A stretch of 52,602 bases of DNA from contig JBBDXN010000010.1 of the NCBI GenBank assembly GCA_040902305.1, positions 1 to 52,602 of the forward strand, given 5' to 3'. Of this stretch, positions 1 to 8,017 are shown one piece after another. Origin of the DNA: CAMLFJ01 sp040902305 (GTDB lineage: Bacteria > Methylomirabilota > Methylomirabilia > Rokubacteriales > CSP1-6). Numbering within the stretch: position 1 is the first letter of the stretch; every line of letters starts with the position of its first letter. A program made the translations under genes and the position numbers. The notes under the pieces were generated by a model. It was given only the letters and a program-made list of their open reading frames with translations. It had not been told where the DNA came from and did no database searches.

Positions 1-26
1 CGCAGCTGAAGAGCCGGAAGAAGTAA
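1..26 (+). CDS. 3' tail of upstream gene, probably etfB
   Basis: Codons from base 3 read QLKSRKK followed by a TAA stop at 24-26. The next gene is etfA, and ETF beta is normally encoded directly before ETF alpha, so this is most likely the C-terminus of etfB. Only seven codons are visible, so the identity rests on gene order. The stretch is the first copy of a 75-bp tandem repeat whose later copies repeat the same codons and stop. Confidence 0.35.
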
Positions 27-180
27 ACGGATGTCCGATGAACCGGGGGGAGTGCCGGGGCCATGTCGGGGCCCCCGCAGCTGAAGAGCCGGAAGAAGTA
101 AACGGATGTCCGATGAACCGGGGGGAGTGCGGGGGCCATATCGGGGCCCCCGCAGCTGAAGAGCTTAAGGAAGTAAACGG
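1..180. repeat. 75-bp tandem repeat, two full copies plus a partial third
   Basis: Copies begin at 1, 76 and 151, each with CGCAGCTGAAGAGC. Copies 1 and 2 differ at only a few positions, and the third runs about 30 bases (to about 180) before diverging. Each unit contains the codons for QLKS..K plus a TAA, so it looks like the 3' end of the upstream gene duplicated in tandem. Each unit junction also contains an inverted repeat (GGGGCC with GGCCCC, 7-base loop; one base pair longer at 131-151). The period is a multiple of three, so all copies share a frame, but each ends at a stop; the repeats after the first stop are not part of that protein. Confidence 0.85.
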
Positions 181-203
181 TAGCCAAGAAAGAGGGGGAC
201 GAG

Positions 204-1190
204 ATGCCTGGCGCGTACTGGTGCATGGTGGAAGACGATCGGCAGGGCGCACCCAAGAAGGTCATGGCCGAGGTGCTGGGCGAGGCCTCGCGCCTGGCCG
301 GCGCGGCGGGGGCGCAGGCCGAGGCGGTGTGGGTGACGGACAAGGCCACGCCGGAGGGGCTCAAGCAGCTCGGGGAGTGGGGCGCCAAGCGCGTCTGGCT
401 GCTCGAGAACGCGGCCTTCGCGCCGTACCGGGGGGAAGTCTGGACGTCGGTGGTGGCGGAGCTGGCCGGCAAGGAGTCGCCGCAGGCCATCTTCGCGCCG
501 GTGACCACGCGGCAGCGCGAGTTCATGGCCCGCCTGGCGGCCCGCCTGGGCGCGGGCCTCTCGGCGGATTCCACCGTCCTGGCTGCCGAGGGCGGCAAGC
601 TGGTGGCCACTCGGCCGGTCTACGCGGGCAAGCTGCTGGCCCAGATGACGTGGGCGAAGACGCCGTGGATGGCGACGCTGCGGCCCAACGTGTTCCGTCC
701 CGGCGACGGGCAGGGGGGCGCGGCGGCGGTGGAGAAGCCTGCGGCGAACATCCCGACCGAGAGCATGAAGCTGGTCGAGCGGAAGCAGGAGGCCTCCACG
801 GGCCTGCCCGAGCTGAGCGAGGCGGATATCGTCGTCTCGGGCGGCCGCGGCCTCAAGGGCCCCGAGAACTTCGTCATCCTCGAGGAGCTGGCCAAGGTGA
901 TGGGCGCGGCGGTCGGCGCCTCGCGGGCGGCGGTGGACGCGGGCTGGCGGCCGCACCGCTTCCAGATCGGCCAGACCGGCCGCACGATCTCGCCCAAGCT
1001 CTACCTGGGGTTCGGCATCTCGGGCGCGATCCAGCACCTCGCGGGGATGCGCACGTCCAAGGTGATCTGCGCGATCAACAAGGACCCGGAGGCGCCGATC
1101 TTCAAGATCGCCGACTACGGCATCGTGGGCGATCTCTTCGAAGTCGCCCCCCTCCTGACGAAGGAGTTCAAAGAGCTCCTGGAGAGATAA
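204..1190 (+). CDS. etfA: Electron transfer flavoprotein alpha subunit
   Basis: The 328-residue product is ETF alpha. It binds FAD and, with ETF beta, carries electrons from acyl-CoA dehydrogenases to ETF:quinone oxidoreductase. The C-terminal FAD domain is clear: VVSGGRGLKG, GASRAAVDAGW, GQTGRTISPKLY, GISGAIQHLAGM and INKDPEAPIF..ADYGIVGD. The N-terminal half is the variable ETF domain. An AGAGGGGG Shine-Dalgarno sequence sits about 8 bases before the ATG. An acyl-CoA dehydrogenase follows within 2 bases, so the electron acceptor and its donor are probably co-translated. Confidence 0.97.
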   Translation: MPGAYWCMVEDDRQGAPKKVMAEVLGEASRLAGAAGAQAEAVWVTDKATPEGLKQLGEWGAKRVWLLENAAFAPYRGEVWTSVVAELAGKESPQAIFAPVTTRQREFMARLAARLGAGLSADSTVLAAEGGKLVATRPVYAGKLLAQMTWAKTPWMATLRPNVFRPGDGQGGAAAVEKPAANIPTESMKLVERKQEASTGLPELSEADIVVSGGRGLKGPENFVILEELAKVMGAAVGASRAAVDAGWRPHRFQIGQTGRTISPKLYLGFGISGAIQHLAGMRTSKVICAINKDPEAPIFKIADYGIVGDLFEVAPLLTKEFKELLER

Positions 1191-1192
1191 GA

Positions 1193-2350
1193 TTGGACCT
1201 AGACCTCACGGACGAGCAGACGATGATCCAGCAGGTTGCCCGCGACTTCGCGGAGAAAGAGGTGCGTCCGATCGCGGAGGCCATCGACCGCGACGCCCGC
1301 TTCCCGCGAGAGACGGTGGCGCGCATGGCCGAGCTGGGGCTCATGGGCATCGCAATCCCGGAGGCCTACGGCGGTAGTGGCGGCGACACCGTCGCCTACG
1401 TCCTGGCCGTCGAGGAGCTGGCCCGCGCCTGCGCCTCCCACGCGGTGATCATGTCCGTGAACAACTCGCTCTATTGCGACCCCGTCTGCGCCCACGGCAC
1501 CGAGGAGCAGAAGGCCCGCTTCCTCACTCCCTTCGCCTCCGGGCAGAAGCTCGGCTGCTTCGCCCTCACCGAGCCGGAAGCGGGCTCCGATGCGAGCAAC
1601 CAGAGCACGCTCGCCGCCGCCGACGGCGATCACTACGTTCTGAACGGCCGCAAGGTCTTCGTCACCAATGGCCGCGAGGCCGCCGCCGCCCTCGTCTTCG
1701 CCCAGACCGATCGCGCGGCCGGACGTCGGGGGATCAGCGCGTTCCTCATCGAGAAGGGCACCCCGGGGTTCACGGTGGTCAAGACCGAGGACAAGCTCGG
1801 CATCCGCGCCTCGGACACCGCCGAGCTCCTCTTCGAGCGCTGCCGGGTGCCCGCGACCAATCGTCTCGGCGAGGCGGGGCAGGGCTTCAAGATCGCGCTC
1901 GGCACGCTCGACGGCGGCCGGATCGGGGTCGCCGCGCAGGCGCTCGGGATCGCGGTGGCCGCCTACGAGGCGGCGCTGGCCTACGCGCGGGAGCGCAGGG
2001 CCTTCGGGGTGCCCATCGGCCAGCATCAGATGGTGCAGTGGATGCTGGCCGACATGGCGACCGGGATCGAAGCGGCGCGCCTGCTCACGCTCCGGGCGGC
2101 CTGGCGCAAGGATTCCGGCACGCCCTACGGGGCGGACGCGGCGATGGCGAAGCTCTTCGCGGCGGAGACCGCGATGCGCGTCACCACCGACGCCATCCAG
2201 GTGCACGGCGGCTACGGCTTCATCAAGGAGTACCAGGTCGAGCGGCATTTCCGCGACGCCAAGATCACCCAGATCTACGAGGGCACGTCCCAGATCCAGA
2301 AGCTGGTCATCGCCCGTCACCTGCTCGCCGGCGTCGCGCAGGTGGCCTGA
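1193..2350 (+). CDS. Acyl-CoA dehydrogenase (short/medium-chain type)
   Basis: This flavoenzyme introduces the alpha,beta double bond into acyl-CoA and passes electrons to ETF. The start is taken as TTG at 1193, which gives MDLDLTDEQTMIQQVARDF, a typical family N-terminus, with GGAGAG just upstream inside the end of etfA; the first in-frame ATG at 1223 would cut off helix 1. The product is 385 residues. Visible motifs are CFALTEPEAGSDAS (FAD/substrate loop), GIRASDTAEL, DGGRIGVAAQALG, QVHGGYGFIKEYQVER and IYEGTSQIQK, whose Glu is the catalytic base in butyryl/medium-chain enzymes. The exact acyl substrate cannot be told. Confidence 0.95.
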   Translation: MDLDLTDEQTMIQQVARDFAEKEVRPIAEAIDRDARFPRETVARMAELGLMGIAIPEAYGGSGGDTVAYVLAVEELARACASHAVIMSVNNSLYCDPVCAHGTEEQKARFLTPFASGQKLGCFALTEPEAGSDASNQSTLAAADGDHYVLNGRKVFVTNGREAAAALVFAQTDRAAGRRGISAFLIEKGTPGFTVVKTEDKLGIRASDTAELLFERCRVPATNRLGEAGQGFKIALGTLDGGRIGVAAQALGIAVAAYEAALAYARERRAFGVPIGQHQMVQWMLADMATGIEAARLLTLRAAWRKDSGTPYGADAAMAKLFAAETAMRVTTDAIQVHGGYGFIKEYQVERHFRDAKITQIYEGTSQIQKLVIARHLLAGVAQVA

Positions 2351-2365
2351 GAGGGGATCGCGACC

Positions 2366-4063
2366 ATGGATGCTCGACGGGGGGATGCTCGACGGGGGGA
2401 TGCTCGACGGGGGCCCGACGGCAAGCCGCGGTGGGAGGAGGAGAGCTACCGCCCGTTCGTGCGACGCGCGCCCGAGCGCGACGTGCCCTACGAGACGCTC
2501 TCCGGCATCCCGGTGCAGCCGCTCTACACGCCGGAGGATCTCGCGGGCTGGCGCTACGAGGACAAGCTCGGATACCCGGGGGAGTTCCCCTACACGCGCG
2601 GGCCGTATCCGTCGATGTACCGGGGACGGCTGTGGACCATGCGCATGTTCGCCGGGTTCGGCCGCCCCGAGGACACCAACGCCCGCTTCAAGTACCTCCT
2701 CGAGCAGGGCCAGACCGGCCTCTCCACCGCCTTCGACATGCCCGCGCTGATGGGCTACGACGCCGACCATCCGCGGGCCCGCGGAGAGGTCGGCCGCGAG
2801 GGCGTGTCGATCTCCACGCTCGCCGACTTCGAGATCCTGTTCCGCGATATCCCACTGGATCAGGTGACCACGTCGATGACCATCAACTGCACCGCGTCGG
2901 TGGCGCTCGCCATGTACCTGGCGCTCGCCGACAAGCAGGGGGTGGGCTGGGACAAGCTGGGCGGGACCATGCAGAACGACATGCTGAAGGAGTTCATCGC
3001 CCAGAAGGAGTGGATCTCCCCGCCCGAGTCCGCGGTGCGGGTGGTGGTGGACACCATCGAGTTCTGCGCCAAGCACGTGCCGCGCTTCAACCCGGTCTCG
3101 ATCTCCGGCTACCACATCCGCGAAGCCGGCTCGACCGCGGTGCAGGAGCTGGCCTTCACCCTGGCCGACGGCTTTGGCTACGTGCAGGCGGGGGTCGAGC
3201 GTGGGCTCGACGTGGACGACTTCGCCCCACGCCTGTCGTTCTTCTTCGACATCCACAACGACTTCTTCGAGGAGATCGCCAAGCTGCGGGCGGCGCGGCG
3301 TATCTGGGCCACCGTGATGCGCGATCGATTTCGCGCGAAGAAGCCGGAGTCGATGCGCCTGCGCACGCATACCCAGACCGCGGGGGTCTCCGCCACCGCG
3401 CAACAGCCGCTCAACAACGTGGCGCGGGTGGCACTGCAGGCGCTCGCCGCGGTGCTGGGCGGGGCCCAGTCCCTCCACACCAACTCCTACGACGAGGTGC
3501 TCGCCCTGCCCACCGAGGAAGCGGTGACGGTGGCGCTCCGCACCCAGCAGATCATCGCCGAGGAGACCGGGGTGGCGCTGACCGCGGATCCGCTGGGCGG
3601 ATCCTATTTCCTGGAGCGGCTCACCGACCAGATGGAAGCGCAGGCGATGGACTACATCCGCAAGATCGACGAGCTGGGCGGCATCGTGCGGGCCATCGAC
3701 ATCGGCTACCCGCAGCAGGAGATCGCGGACGCGGCCTATCGCTACCAGTTGATGGACGACCGCGGCGAGAAGGCGGTGGTGGGGGTCAACCGGTACGTCA
3801 TGCCCGACGAGAAGCCGGTCGAGTACCTGCGCATCGACCCCGCGATCGAGCGCGAGCAGGTCGAGCGGGTGGGGCGGGTCAAGGCCTCCCGCGATGCGGC
3901 GCGGGTCGAGAAGCGCCTCGAGCAGCTCACCGCCGCCTGCCGCGACAACCAGAACGTCATGCCGGTGCTGGTGGACGCGGTGAAGGACTACGTCTCGCTG
4001 GGCGAGATCGCCGACGTGTATCGCCGGGTGTTCGGGCTCTATCGAGAGCCGATCATCTTCTGA
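2366..4063 (+). CDS. B12-dependent acyl-CoA mutase, large (catalytic) subunit
   Basis: A 565-residue TIM-barrel subunit of the methylmalonyl-CoA/isobutyryl-CoA mutase family. It carries no B12-binding domain; that is encoded separately at 5575-5979. Recognisable blocks are YPSMYRGRLWTMRMFAGFG, GQTGLSTAFDMP, GTMQNDMLKEF, SISGYHIREAGS, APRLSFFFDIHNDFFEE and LRTHTQTAGVS..QQPLNN. Phe at about residue 95 occupies the place of the Tyr that marks methylmalonyl-CoA mutases (RQYAGF), while the Arg of the PPxxxxR segment is kept, so substrate is uncertain between methylmalonyl-CoA, isobutyryl-CoA and a related ester. The first 16 residues are three copies of a five-residue DARRG unit. GAGAGGGG lies before the ATG. 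Confidence 0.93.
   Translation: MDARRGDARRGDARRGPDGKPRWEEESYRPFVRRAPERDVPYETLSGIPVQPLYTPEDLAGWRYEDKLGYPGEFPYTRGPYPSMYRGRLWTMRMFAGFGRPEDTNARFKYLLEQGQTGLSTAFDMPALMGYDADHPRARGEVGREGVSISTLADFEILFRDIPLDQVTTSMTINCTASVALAMYLALADKQGVGWDKLGGTMQNDMLKEFIAQKEWISPPESAVRVVVDTIEFCAKHVPRFNPVSISGYHIREAGSTAVQELAFTLADGFGYVQAGVERGLDVDDFAPRLSFFFDIHNDFFEEIAKLRAARRIWATVMRDRFRAKKPESMRLRTHTQTAGVSATAQQPLNNVARVALQALAAVLGGAQSLHTNSYDEVLALPTEEAVTVALRTQQIIAEETGVALTADPLGGSYFLERLTDQMEAQAMDYIRKIDELGGIVRAIDIGYPQQEIADAAYRYQLMDDRGEKAVVGVNRYVMPDEKPVEYLRIDPAIEREQVERVGRVKASRDAARVEKRLEQLTAACRDNQNVMPVLVDAVKDYVSLGEIADVYRRVFGLYREPIIF
2368..2412 (+). repeat. 15-bp tandem repeat, three perfect copies, at the start of the mutase gene
   Basis: The unit GGATGCTCGACGGGG occurs at 2368-2382, 2383-2397 and 2398-2412 with no mismatch. 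It is in frame with the mutase start and encodes DARRG three times. Five-residue steps can change by slippage without breaking the frame. Conserved family sequence begins only after it, so it is probably a dispensable extension. Confidence 0.9.
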
Positions 4064-4075
4064 GGAGAGCCAACC

Positions 4076-5143
4076 ATGACCGAGCCGATCCGGATCAACC
4101 GCGCCACGACCCGCAAGCCCAGGCCGAAGGATGCCGACCTGGGGTTCGGGCAGATCTTCACCGACCACATGTTCCTGGCCGACTTCCAGGAAGAGAAGGG
4201 CTGGTACGACCCGCGGGTCGAGCCGTACGGGCCGCTCTCCCTCGACCCGGCCACCGCGGTCCTGCACTACGCGCAGGCCATCTTCGACGGCCTGAAGGCC
4301 TTCCGCGGGGTGGACGGCAAGATCCGCCTGTTCCGGCCCCAGAAGCACGTGGAGCGCATGAACGGCTCCGCGCGGCGCCTCTGCATTCCGCCGCTCGATC
4401 CGGACATGGCGCTCCAGTCGCTGGTCCGGCTGGTGGACGTCGACCGCGACTGGGTGCCGAGCACGGTGGGGACCTCGCTCTACATCCGGCCCACCGTCAT
4501 CGCGAGCGAGCCGTTCCTGGGCGTGCGGCCCGCGAAGTCGTACATCTACTTCGTCATCCTCTCCCCGGTGGGCGCCTACTATCCGGAGGGCATGGCGCCG
4601 GTGAAGATCCTGGTGGTCGACAAGTACGTCCGCGCGGTGGACGGCGGCGTGGGCGGGGCCAAGACCTCCGGCAACTACGCGGCCAGCCTCTTCGCGAGCG
4701 ACGAGGCGAAACACGAAGGATTCACCCAGGTGCTCTGGCTCGACGGGGTGCACCGCAAGTACCTCGACGAGGTCGGCACCATGAACATCATGGTGAAGAT
4801 CGGCGACGAGATCATCACCCCGCCGCTGACCGGGACCATCCTGCCCGGCGTCACCCGGGACTCCTCGCTGACCCTGATGCGCAAGTGGGGGCTCAAGGTG
4901 AGCGAGCGCCAGGTGTCCATCGATGAGGTGGTGGCCGCGCACGACAAGGGCCGGCTCGAGGAAGTGTGGGGGACGGGGACGGCGGCGGTGATCTCGCCGG
5001 TGGGCGAGCTGGCCTACCAGGGCCGGAGGATGGTGATCAACCGGGGGGAGATCGGGCCGCTCACCCAGCGGCTCTACGACGCCATCGTGGGGATCCAGTA
5101 CGGCCAGGCGCCGGACCCCGACGGCTGGACGCTGGCGATCTGA
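4076..5143 (+). CDS. ilvE: Branched-chain amino acid aminotransferase (class IV)
   Basis: This 355-residue PLP enzyme exchanges the amino group between leucine, isoleucine or valine and 2-oxoglutarate. The segment GGVGGAKTSGNYAASL contains the lysine (Lys196) that forms the PLP aldimine, and YAQAIFDGLKAFR, SLYIRPTVIASE, LDEVGTMNIM, GTILPGVTRDS and EEVWGTGTAAVISPVGEL follow the eukaryotic/actinobacterial-like BCAT pattern. It lies 12 bases after the mutase subunit, with GAGGAG before the ATG. Placed between the two mutase subunits, it suggests valine or isoleucine catabolism rather than biosynthesis, though the reaction is reversible. Confidence 0.95.
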   Translation: MTEPIRINRATTRKPRPKDADLGFGQIFTDHMFLADFQEEKGWYDPRVEPYGPLSLDPATAVLHYAQAIFDGLKAFRGVDGKIRLFRPQKHVERMNGSARRLCIPPLDPDMALQSLVRLVDVDRDWVPSTVGTSLYIRPTVIASEPFLGVRPAKSYIYFVILSPVGAYYPEGMAPVKILVVDKYVRAVDGGVGGAKTSGNYAASLFASDEAKHEGFTQVLWLDGVHRKYLDEVGTMNIMVKIGDEIITPPLTGTILPGVTRDSSLTLMRKWGLKVSERQVSIDEVVAAHDKGRLEEVWGTGTAAVISPVGELAYQGRRMVINRGEIGPLTQRLYDAIVGIQYGQAPDPDGWTLAI

Positions 5144-5156
5144 GGGGGAGGGGGCG

Positions 5157-5570
5157 ATGACCGACTGCGTCTTCTGCAAGCTCCGGGACGGCCAGATTCC
5201 CTCGCTGAAGATTTTCGAGGACGACCAGACGCTCGCCTTCATGGACATCAACCCGATCAACTCCGGCCACTGCCTGGTGATCACCAAGACGCACGCCCCC
5301 AATCTGTTCGAGGCGGACGTCGCCGATCTGCAGGCGGCCATCGCCACCGCCCAGCGCGTGGCCCTGGCCATCCGAGACGGGATCAAACCCGACGGGCTCA
5401 ACATGCTCCAGGCCAACGGGGCGGCCGCGTTCCAGTCCGTTCTGCACTACCACCTCCATCTCATCCCGCGCTGGGCCAACGACGGCAAGGGCTTCGACTG
5501 GAAGCTCCAGCCGGGCAACCGCGAGCAGATCATGAAGGCGGGAGAGCGCCTGCGGGCGCTCCTGCACTGA
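5157..5570 (+). CDS. HIT family nucleotide-binding protein
   Basis: A 137-residue histidine-triad protein. The N-terminus has the CVFCKL zinc-type pair common in HIT hydrolases, followed by INPINSGHCLVITKTH, and the catalytic triad motif is HYHLHLIP at about residues 98-105. Family members hydrolyse or transfer nucleotide monophosphates, for example aminoacyl-AMP or dinucleoside polyphosphates. It starts 13 bases after ilvE with a GGGGGAGGGGG purine tract as ribosome-binding site. Its role in an acyl-CoA operon is unclear; clearance of stray acyl-adenylates is only a guess. Confidence 0.93.
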   Translation: MTDCVFCKLRDGQIPSLKIFEDDQTLAFMDINPINSGHCLVITKTHAPNLFEADVADLQAAIATAQRVALAIRDGIKPDGLNMLQANGAAAFQSVLHYHLHLIPRWANDGKGFDWKLQPGNREQIMKAGERLRALLH

Positions 5571-5574
5571 CGAG

Positions 5575-5979
5575 ATGGCCGAGCGCAAGATCCGCGTGCT
5601 GGTGGCCAAGCCCGGGCTGGACGGGCACGACCGCGGGGCGAAGATCGTGGCGCGGGCCCTCCGGGACGCGGGCTTCGAGGTGATCTACACCGGCCTGCAC
5701 CAGACTCCGGAGCAGATCGTGGCCACCGCGGTGCAGGAAGACGTGGACGCGGTGGGGCTCTCGGTGCTCTCGGGTGCTCACAACTACCTCTTCGGCCGGG
5801 TGCTCGACCTGCTGAAGGAGAAGGGCGCGGACGACATCGCGGTGTTCGGGGGGGGCATCATCCCGCAGGAGGACATCCAGGCCCTCAAGGCCCTGGGCGT
5901 CAAGGAGCTGTTCACCCCCGGGACCTCAACCCAGGACATCATCCGCTTCGTCCGGGAAAACATCCGAGCAGTTGCTTAG
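5575..5979 (+). CDS. B12-binding small subunit of the acyl-CoA mutase
   Basis: A 134-residue Rossmann-like cobalamin-binding domain. The signature is D16-G-H18-D-R-G21 (DxHxxG), with His18 the lower axial ligand to cobalt, followed by VGLSVLSGAHN and VFGGGIIPQEDI, which contact the nucleotide tail. It is the partner of the catalytic subunit at 2366-4063; together they match the single-chain mutase. Two unrelated genes (ilvE and HIT) separate the halves. It begins 4 bases after the HIT stop codon. Confidence 0.95.
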   Translation: MAERKIRVLVAKPGLDGHDRGAKIVARALRDAGFEVIYTGLHQTPEQIVATAVQEDVDAVGLSVLSGAHNYLFGRVLDLLKEKGADDIAVFGGGIIPQEDIQALKALGVKELFTPGTSTQDIIRFVRENIRAVA

Positions 5980-6048
5980 CGAGGTGCAGCCGAAGGCGAG
6001 CCGAGCGAATAGAAGAAAGGTAGTCACCGTGTCAGCCGATAGCGCCAC

Positions 6049-7197
6049 ATGAACTTCGAATTGACCCCCGAGCAGAAGGAGGTGCGAGCGCTCGCCCGCG
6101 ACTTCGCGGTCCGCGAGGTCGCGCCGGTGATCCACCGCTTCGACGAGGCCCAGGAGTTCCCGCACGAGATCCTGGCCAAGCTCGGCGCCAGCGGGCTCCT
6201 GGGCGCGCTGGTGCCCGAGGAGTACGGCGGGGCCGCCCTCGACTACGTCTCGTACGCGCTCGCGGTGGAGGAGCTGAACCGGGTGGACGCCTCGGTCGGC
6301 ATCACCATGTGGGCCCACAACTCGCTCTGCACCAACCACATCGCGCTCTTCGGCTCGCGCGAGCAGAAGGCGGCCTACCTTCCCCGGCTGGCCCGCGGCG
6401 AGGCGCTGGGCGCGTGGGGGCTGACCGAGCCCGGCTCCGGCTCGGACGCGGCGGCGATGCGCTCGCGGGCGGTGCAGGACGGGGAGCACTTCGTGCTCGA
6501 CGGCAGCAAGGCCTTCATCACCAACGCGGGCGTGGCGGAGGTCACGGTGGTGATGGCGGTGACCGACCCCGCGCGCGGCAACAAGGGCATCTCCGCCTTC
6601 ATCCTGGATCGGGGCACGCCGGGCTTCAGCGCCGGGAAGCCGTACCGGAAGCTGGGGCTGCACGCCTCCAACACCGCGGAGCTGCATCTCGACAACGTGC
6701 GGGTGCCCGCCACCGCCCTGTGCGGGGAGCGCGACATGGGGTTCGTCAACACCATGCAGGTGCTCGAGGGGGGGCGCATCGCGATGGCCGCCATGGGGGT
6801 AGGGCTGGCCCAGGGAGCGCTCGACGAGGCGCTCAAGTACATGAAGCAGCGCTCGGCCTTCGGCAAGACCCTCGCCGAGTTCAACGGCCTGCAGGGCATG
6901 ATCGCCGAGATGGGCACCGAGGTGGAGGCGGCCCGGCTGCTGACCCTGCGGGCCGCCGCGCTGAAGGACCATGGGCGGCCGGCGAGGACGGCCGCCTCCA
7001 TGGCCAAGGTCTTCGCCTCCGAGGTGGCGATGAAGGCGGCGACCAAGTCGCTGCAGATCCACGGTGGCGCCGGGTACATCACCGAGTTCCCCATCGAGCG
7101 GATCTTCCGCGACGCCAAGCTCACCGAGATCGGCGAAGGGACGTCGGAGATCCAGCGCATGGTCATCGCCCGGGACATCCTGGGCATGCGGGCCTGA
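6049..7197 (+). CDS. Acyl-CoA dehydrogenase (short-chain type)
   Basis: This 382-residue flavoenzyme starts MNFELTPEQKEVRALARDFA. It shows AWGLTEPGSGSDAAAM, GLHASNTAELHL, EGGRIAMAAMGVGLAQGALD, IHGGAGYITEFPIERIFRDAK and IGEGTSEIQRMVIAR. The Glu of GEGT is the catalytic base position of short-chain enzymes. It is a paralogue of the dehydrogenase at 1193-2350, and a crotonase follows 4 bases later, giving two consecutive beta-oxidation steps. A 69-base gap precedes it; no convincing promoter was seen there. Confidence 0.95.
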   Translation: MNFELTPEQKEVRALARDFAVREVAPVIHRFDEAQEFPHEILAKLGASGLLGALVPEEYGGAALDYVSYALAVEELNRVDASVGITMWAHNSLCTNHIALFGSREQKAAYLPRLARGEALGAWGLTEPGSGSDAAAMRSRAVQDGEHFVLDGSKAFITNAGVAEVTVVMAVTDPARGNKGISAFILDRGTPGFSAGKPYRKLGLHASNTAELHLDNVRVPATALCGERDMGFVNTMQVLEGGRIAMAAMGVGLAQGALDEALKYMKQRSAFGKTLAEFNGLQGMIAEMGTEVEAARLLTLRAAALKDHGRPARTAASMAKVFASEVAMKAATKSLQIHGGAGYITEFPIERIFRDAKLTEIGEGTSEIQRMVIARDILGMRA

Positions 7198-7201
7198 GCG
7201 C

Positions 7202-8017
7202 GTGGCCGGGCCGAGGGTGCTCTACGCGGCGCGGGACGGCGTGGCCACCATCACGCTGAACCGGCCCCGGGTGCTCAACGCGCTCGACCTCGCGCTGTCC
7301 GCGGAGCTGGCCGACGCCGCGGCCGCGGCCGCCCGGGACGCCTCGGTGTGGGTCGTGGTGGTGCGGGGCGCGGGCCGGGCGTTCTGCTCGGGCATGGATC
7401 GCACGGTGCTCTCGGCGGGCGGGATCGACGAGGCCTTTTACCGGAACTGGATCCGCGCGCTGAACTGCCTCGAGGACATGGACAAGCTCGTGGTCTCGGT
7501 CCTCCACGGCTACTCGATCGGGGGCGGGCTGCAGCTCGCGGTGGCGTGCGACCTGCGGCTGGCCACCACCGACGCGGTCCTGGGCCTGGGCGCGACCCGG
7601 CACGGTCTCATCCCGGACGGCTCCATCCTGCGGTTGGCCCGCATCGTCGGGCTCGGCCGCGCCAAGGAGCTGACCCTGCTCAACGATGGGGTGGAGCCGG
7701 CGGCGGCGCTCGCCATGGGGCTGGTCAACTGGGTGGTGGAGCCGGCGGCGGTGGACGCGGCGCTCGCCGGCATCGTCGAGAAGGCCTTTCATTCCTCCCG
7801 CACCGCCACCGGGCACGCCAAGCGGCTGCTCCACGCCTCCTTCCACCGCGATCCGCGCGAGATGATCGAGGACGTGGTGCGGGCCCAGGCCGAGTGCATG
7901 ACCTCCTGGGAGATGGAGCAGGCCAACCGCGCCTGGGACGAGCGGCGGGAGCCGCGCTTCTACCCGCCGCCGGTCCCGCGCGCGAAGGACGTGAGCGGTC
8001 CGCTCAGGGGCGGCTGA
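7202..8017 (+). CDS. Enoyl-CoA hydratase/isomerase (crotonase) family protein lacking usual glutamates
   Basis: A 271-residue crotonase-fold protein starting at GTG 7202, which gives MAGPRVLYAARDGVATITLNRP, the usual family beginning; further upstream the frame overlaps the dehydrogenase. GAGRAFCSGMD forms part of the CoA-binding oxyanion hole. The segment GGGLQLAVACDLRL has Gln where hydratases have the first catalytic Glu, and LGATRHGLIPDGS has no Glu at the second site, so simple hydratase activity is doubtful; isomerase, hydrolase or another crotonase reaction is possible. Its 3' end overlaps a convergent gene by 14 bases. Confidence 0.88.
   Translation: MAGPRVLYAARDGVATITLNRPRVLNALDLALSAELADAAAAAARDASVWVVVVRGAGRAFCSGMDRTVLSAGGIDEAFYRNWIRALNCLEDMDKLVVSVLHGYSIGGGLQLAVACDLRLATTDAVLGLGATRHGLIPDGSILRLARIVGLGRAKELTLLNDGVEPAAALAMGLVNWVVEPAAVDAALAGIVEKAFHSSRTATGHAKRLLHASFHRDPREMIEDVVRAQAECMTSWEMEQANRAWDERREPRFYPPPVPRAKDVSGPLRGG

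Noticed and set aside
1..180. CRISPR array
   Set aside because: Copies are directly contiguous with no unique spacers and the unit is made of coding sequence; it is a tandem duplication.
38..2350. A 770-codon open frame running through the tandem repeat, etfA and the dehydrogenase
   Set aside because: Only the part from 1193 is homologous to a protein family. The earlier part is the out-of-frame shadow of etfA, open because of high GC.
1199..5416. Very long open frame on the minus strand (1405 codons)
   Set aside because: It is antisense to six clear genes, of odd composition (rich in His, Arg, Leu, Gly) and has no recognisable domain; high-GC antisense shadow.
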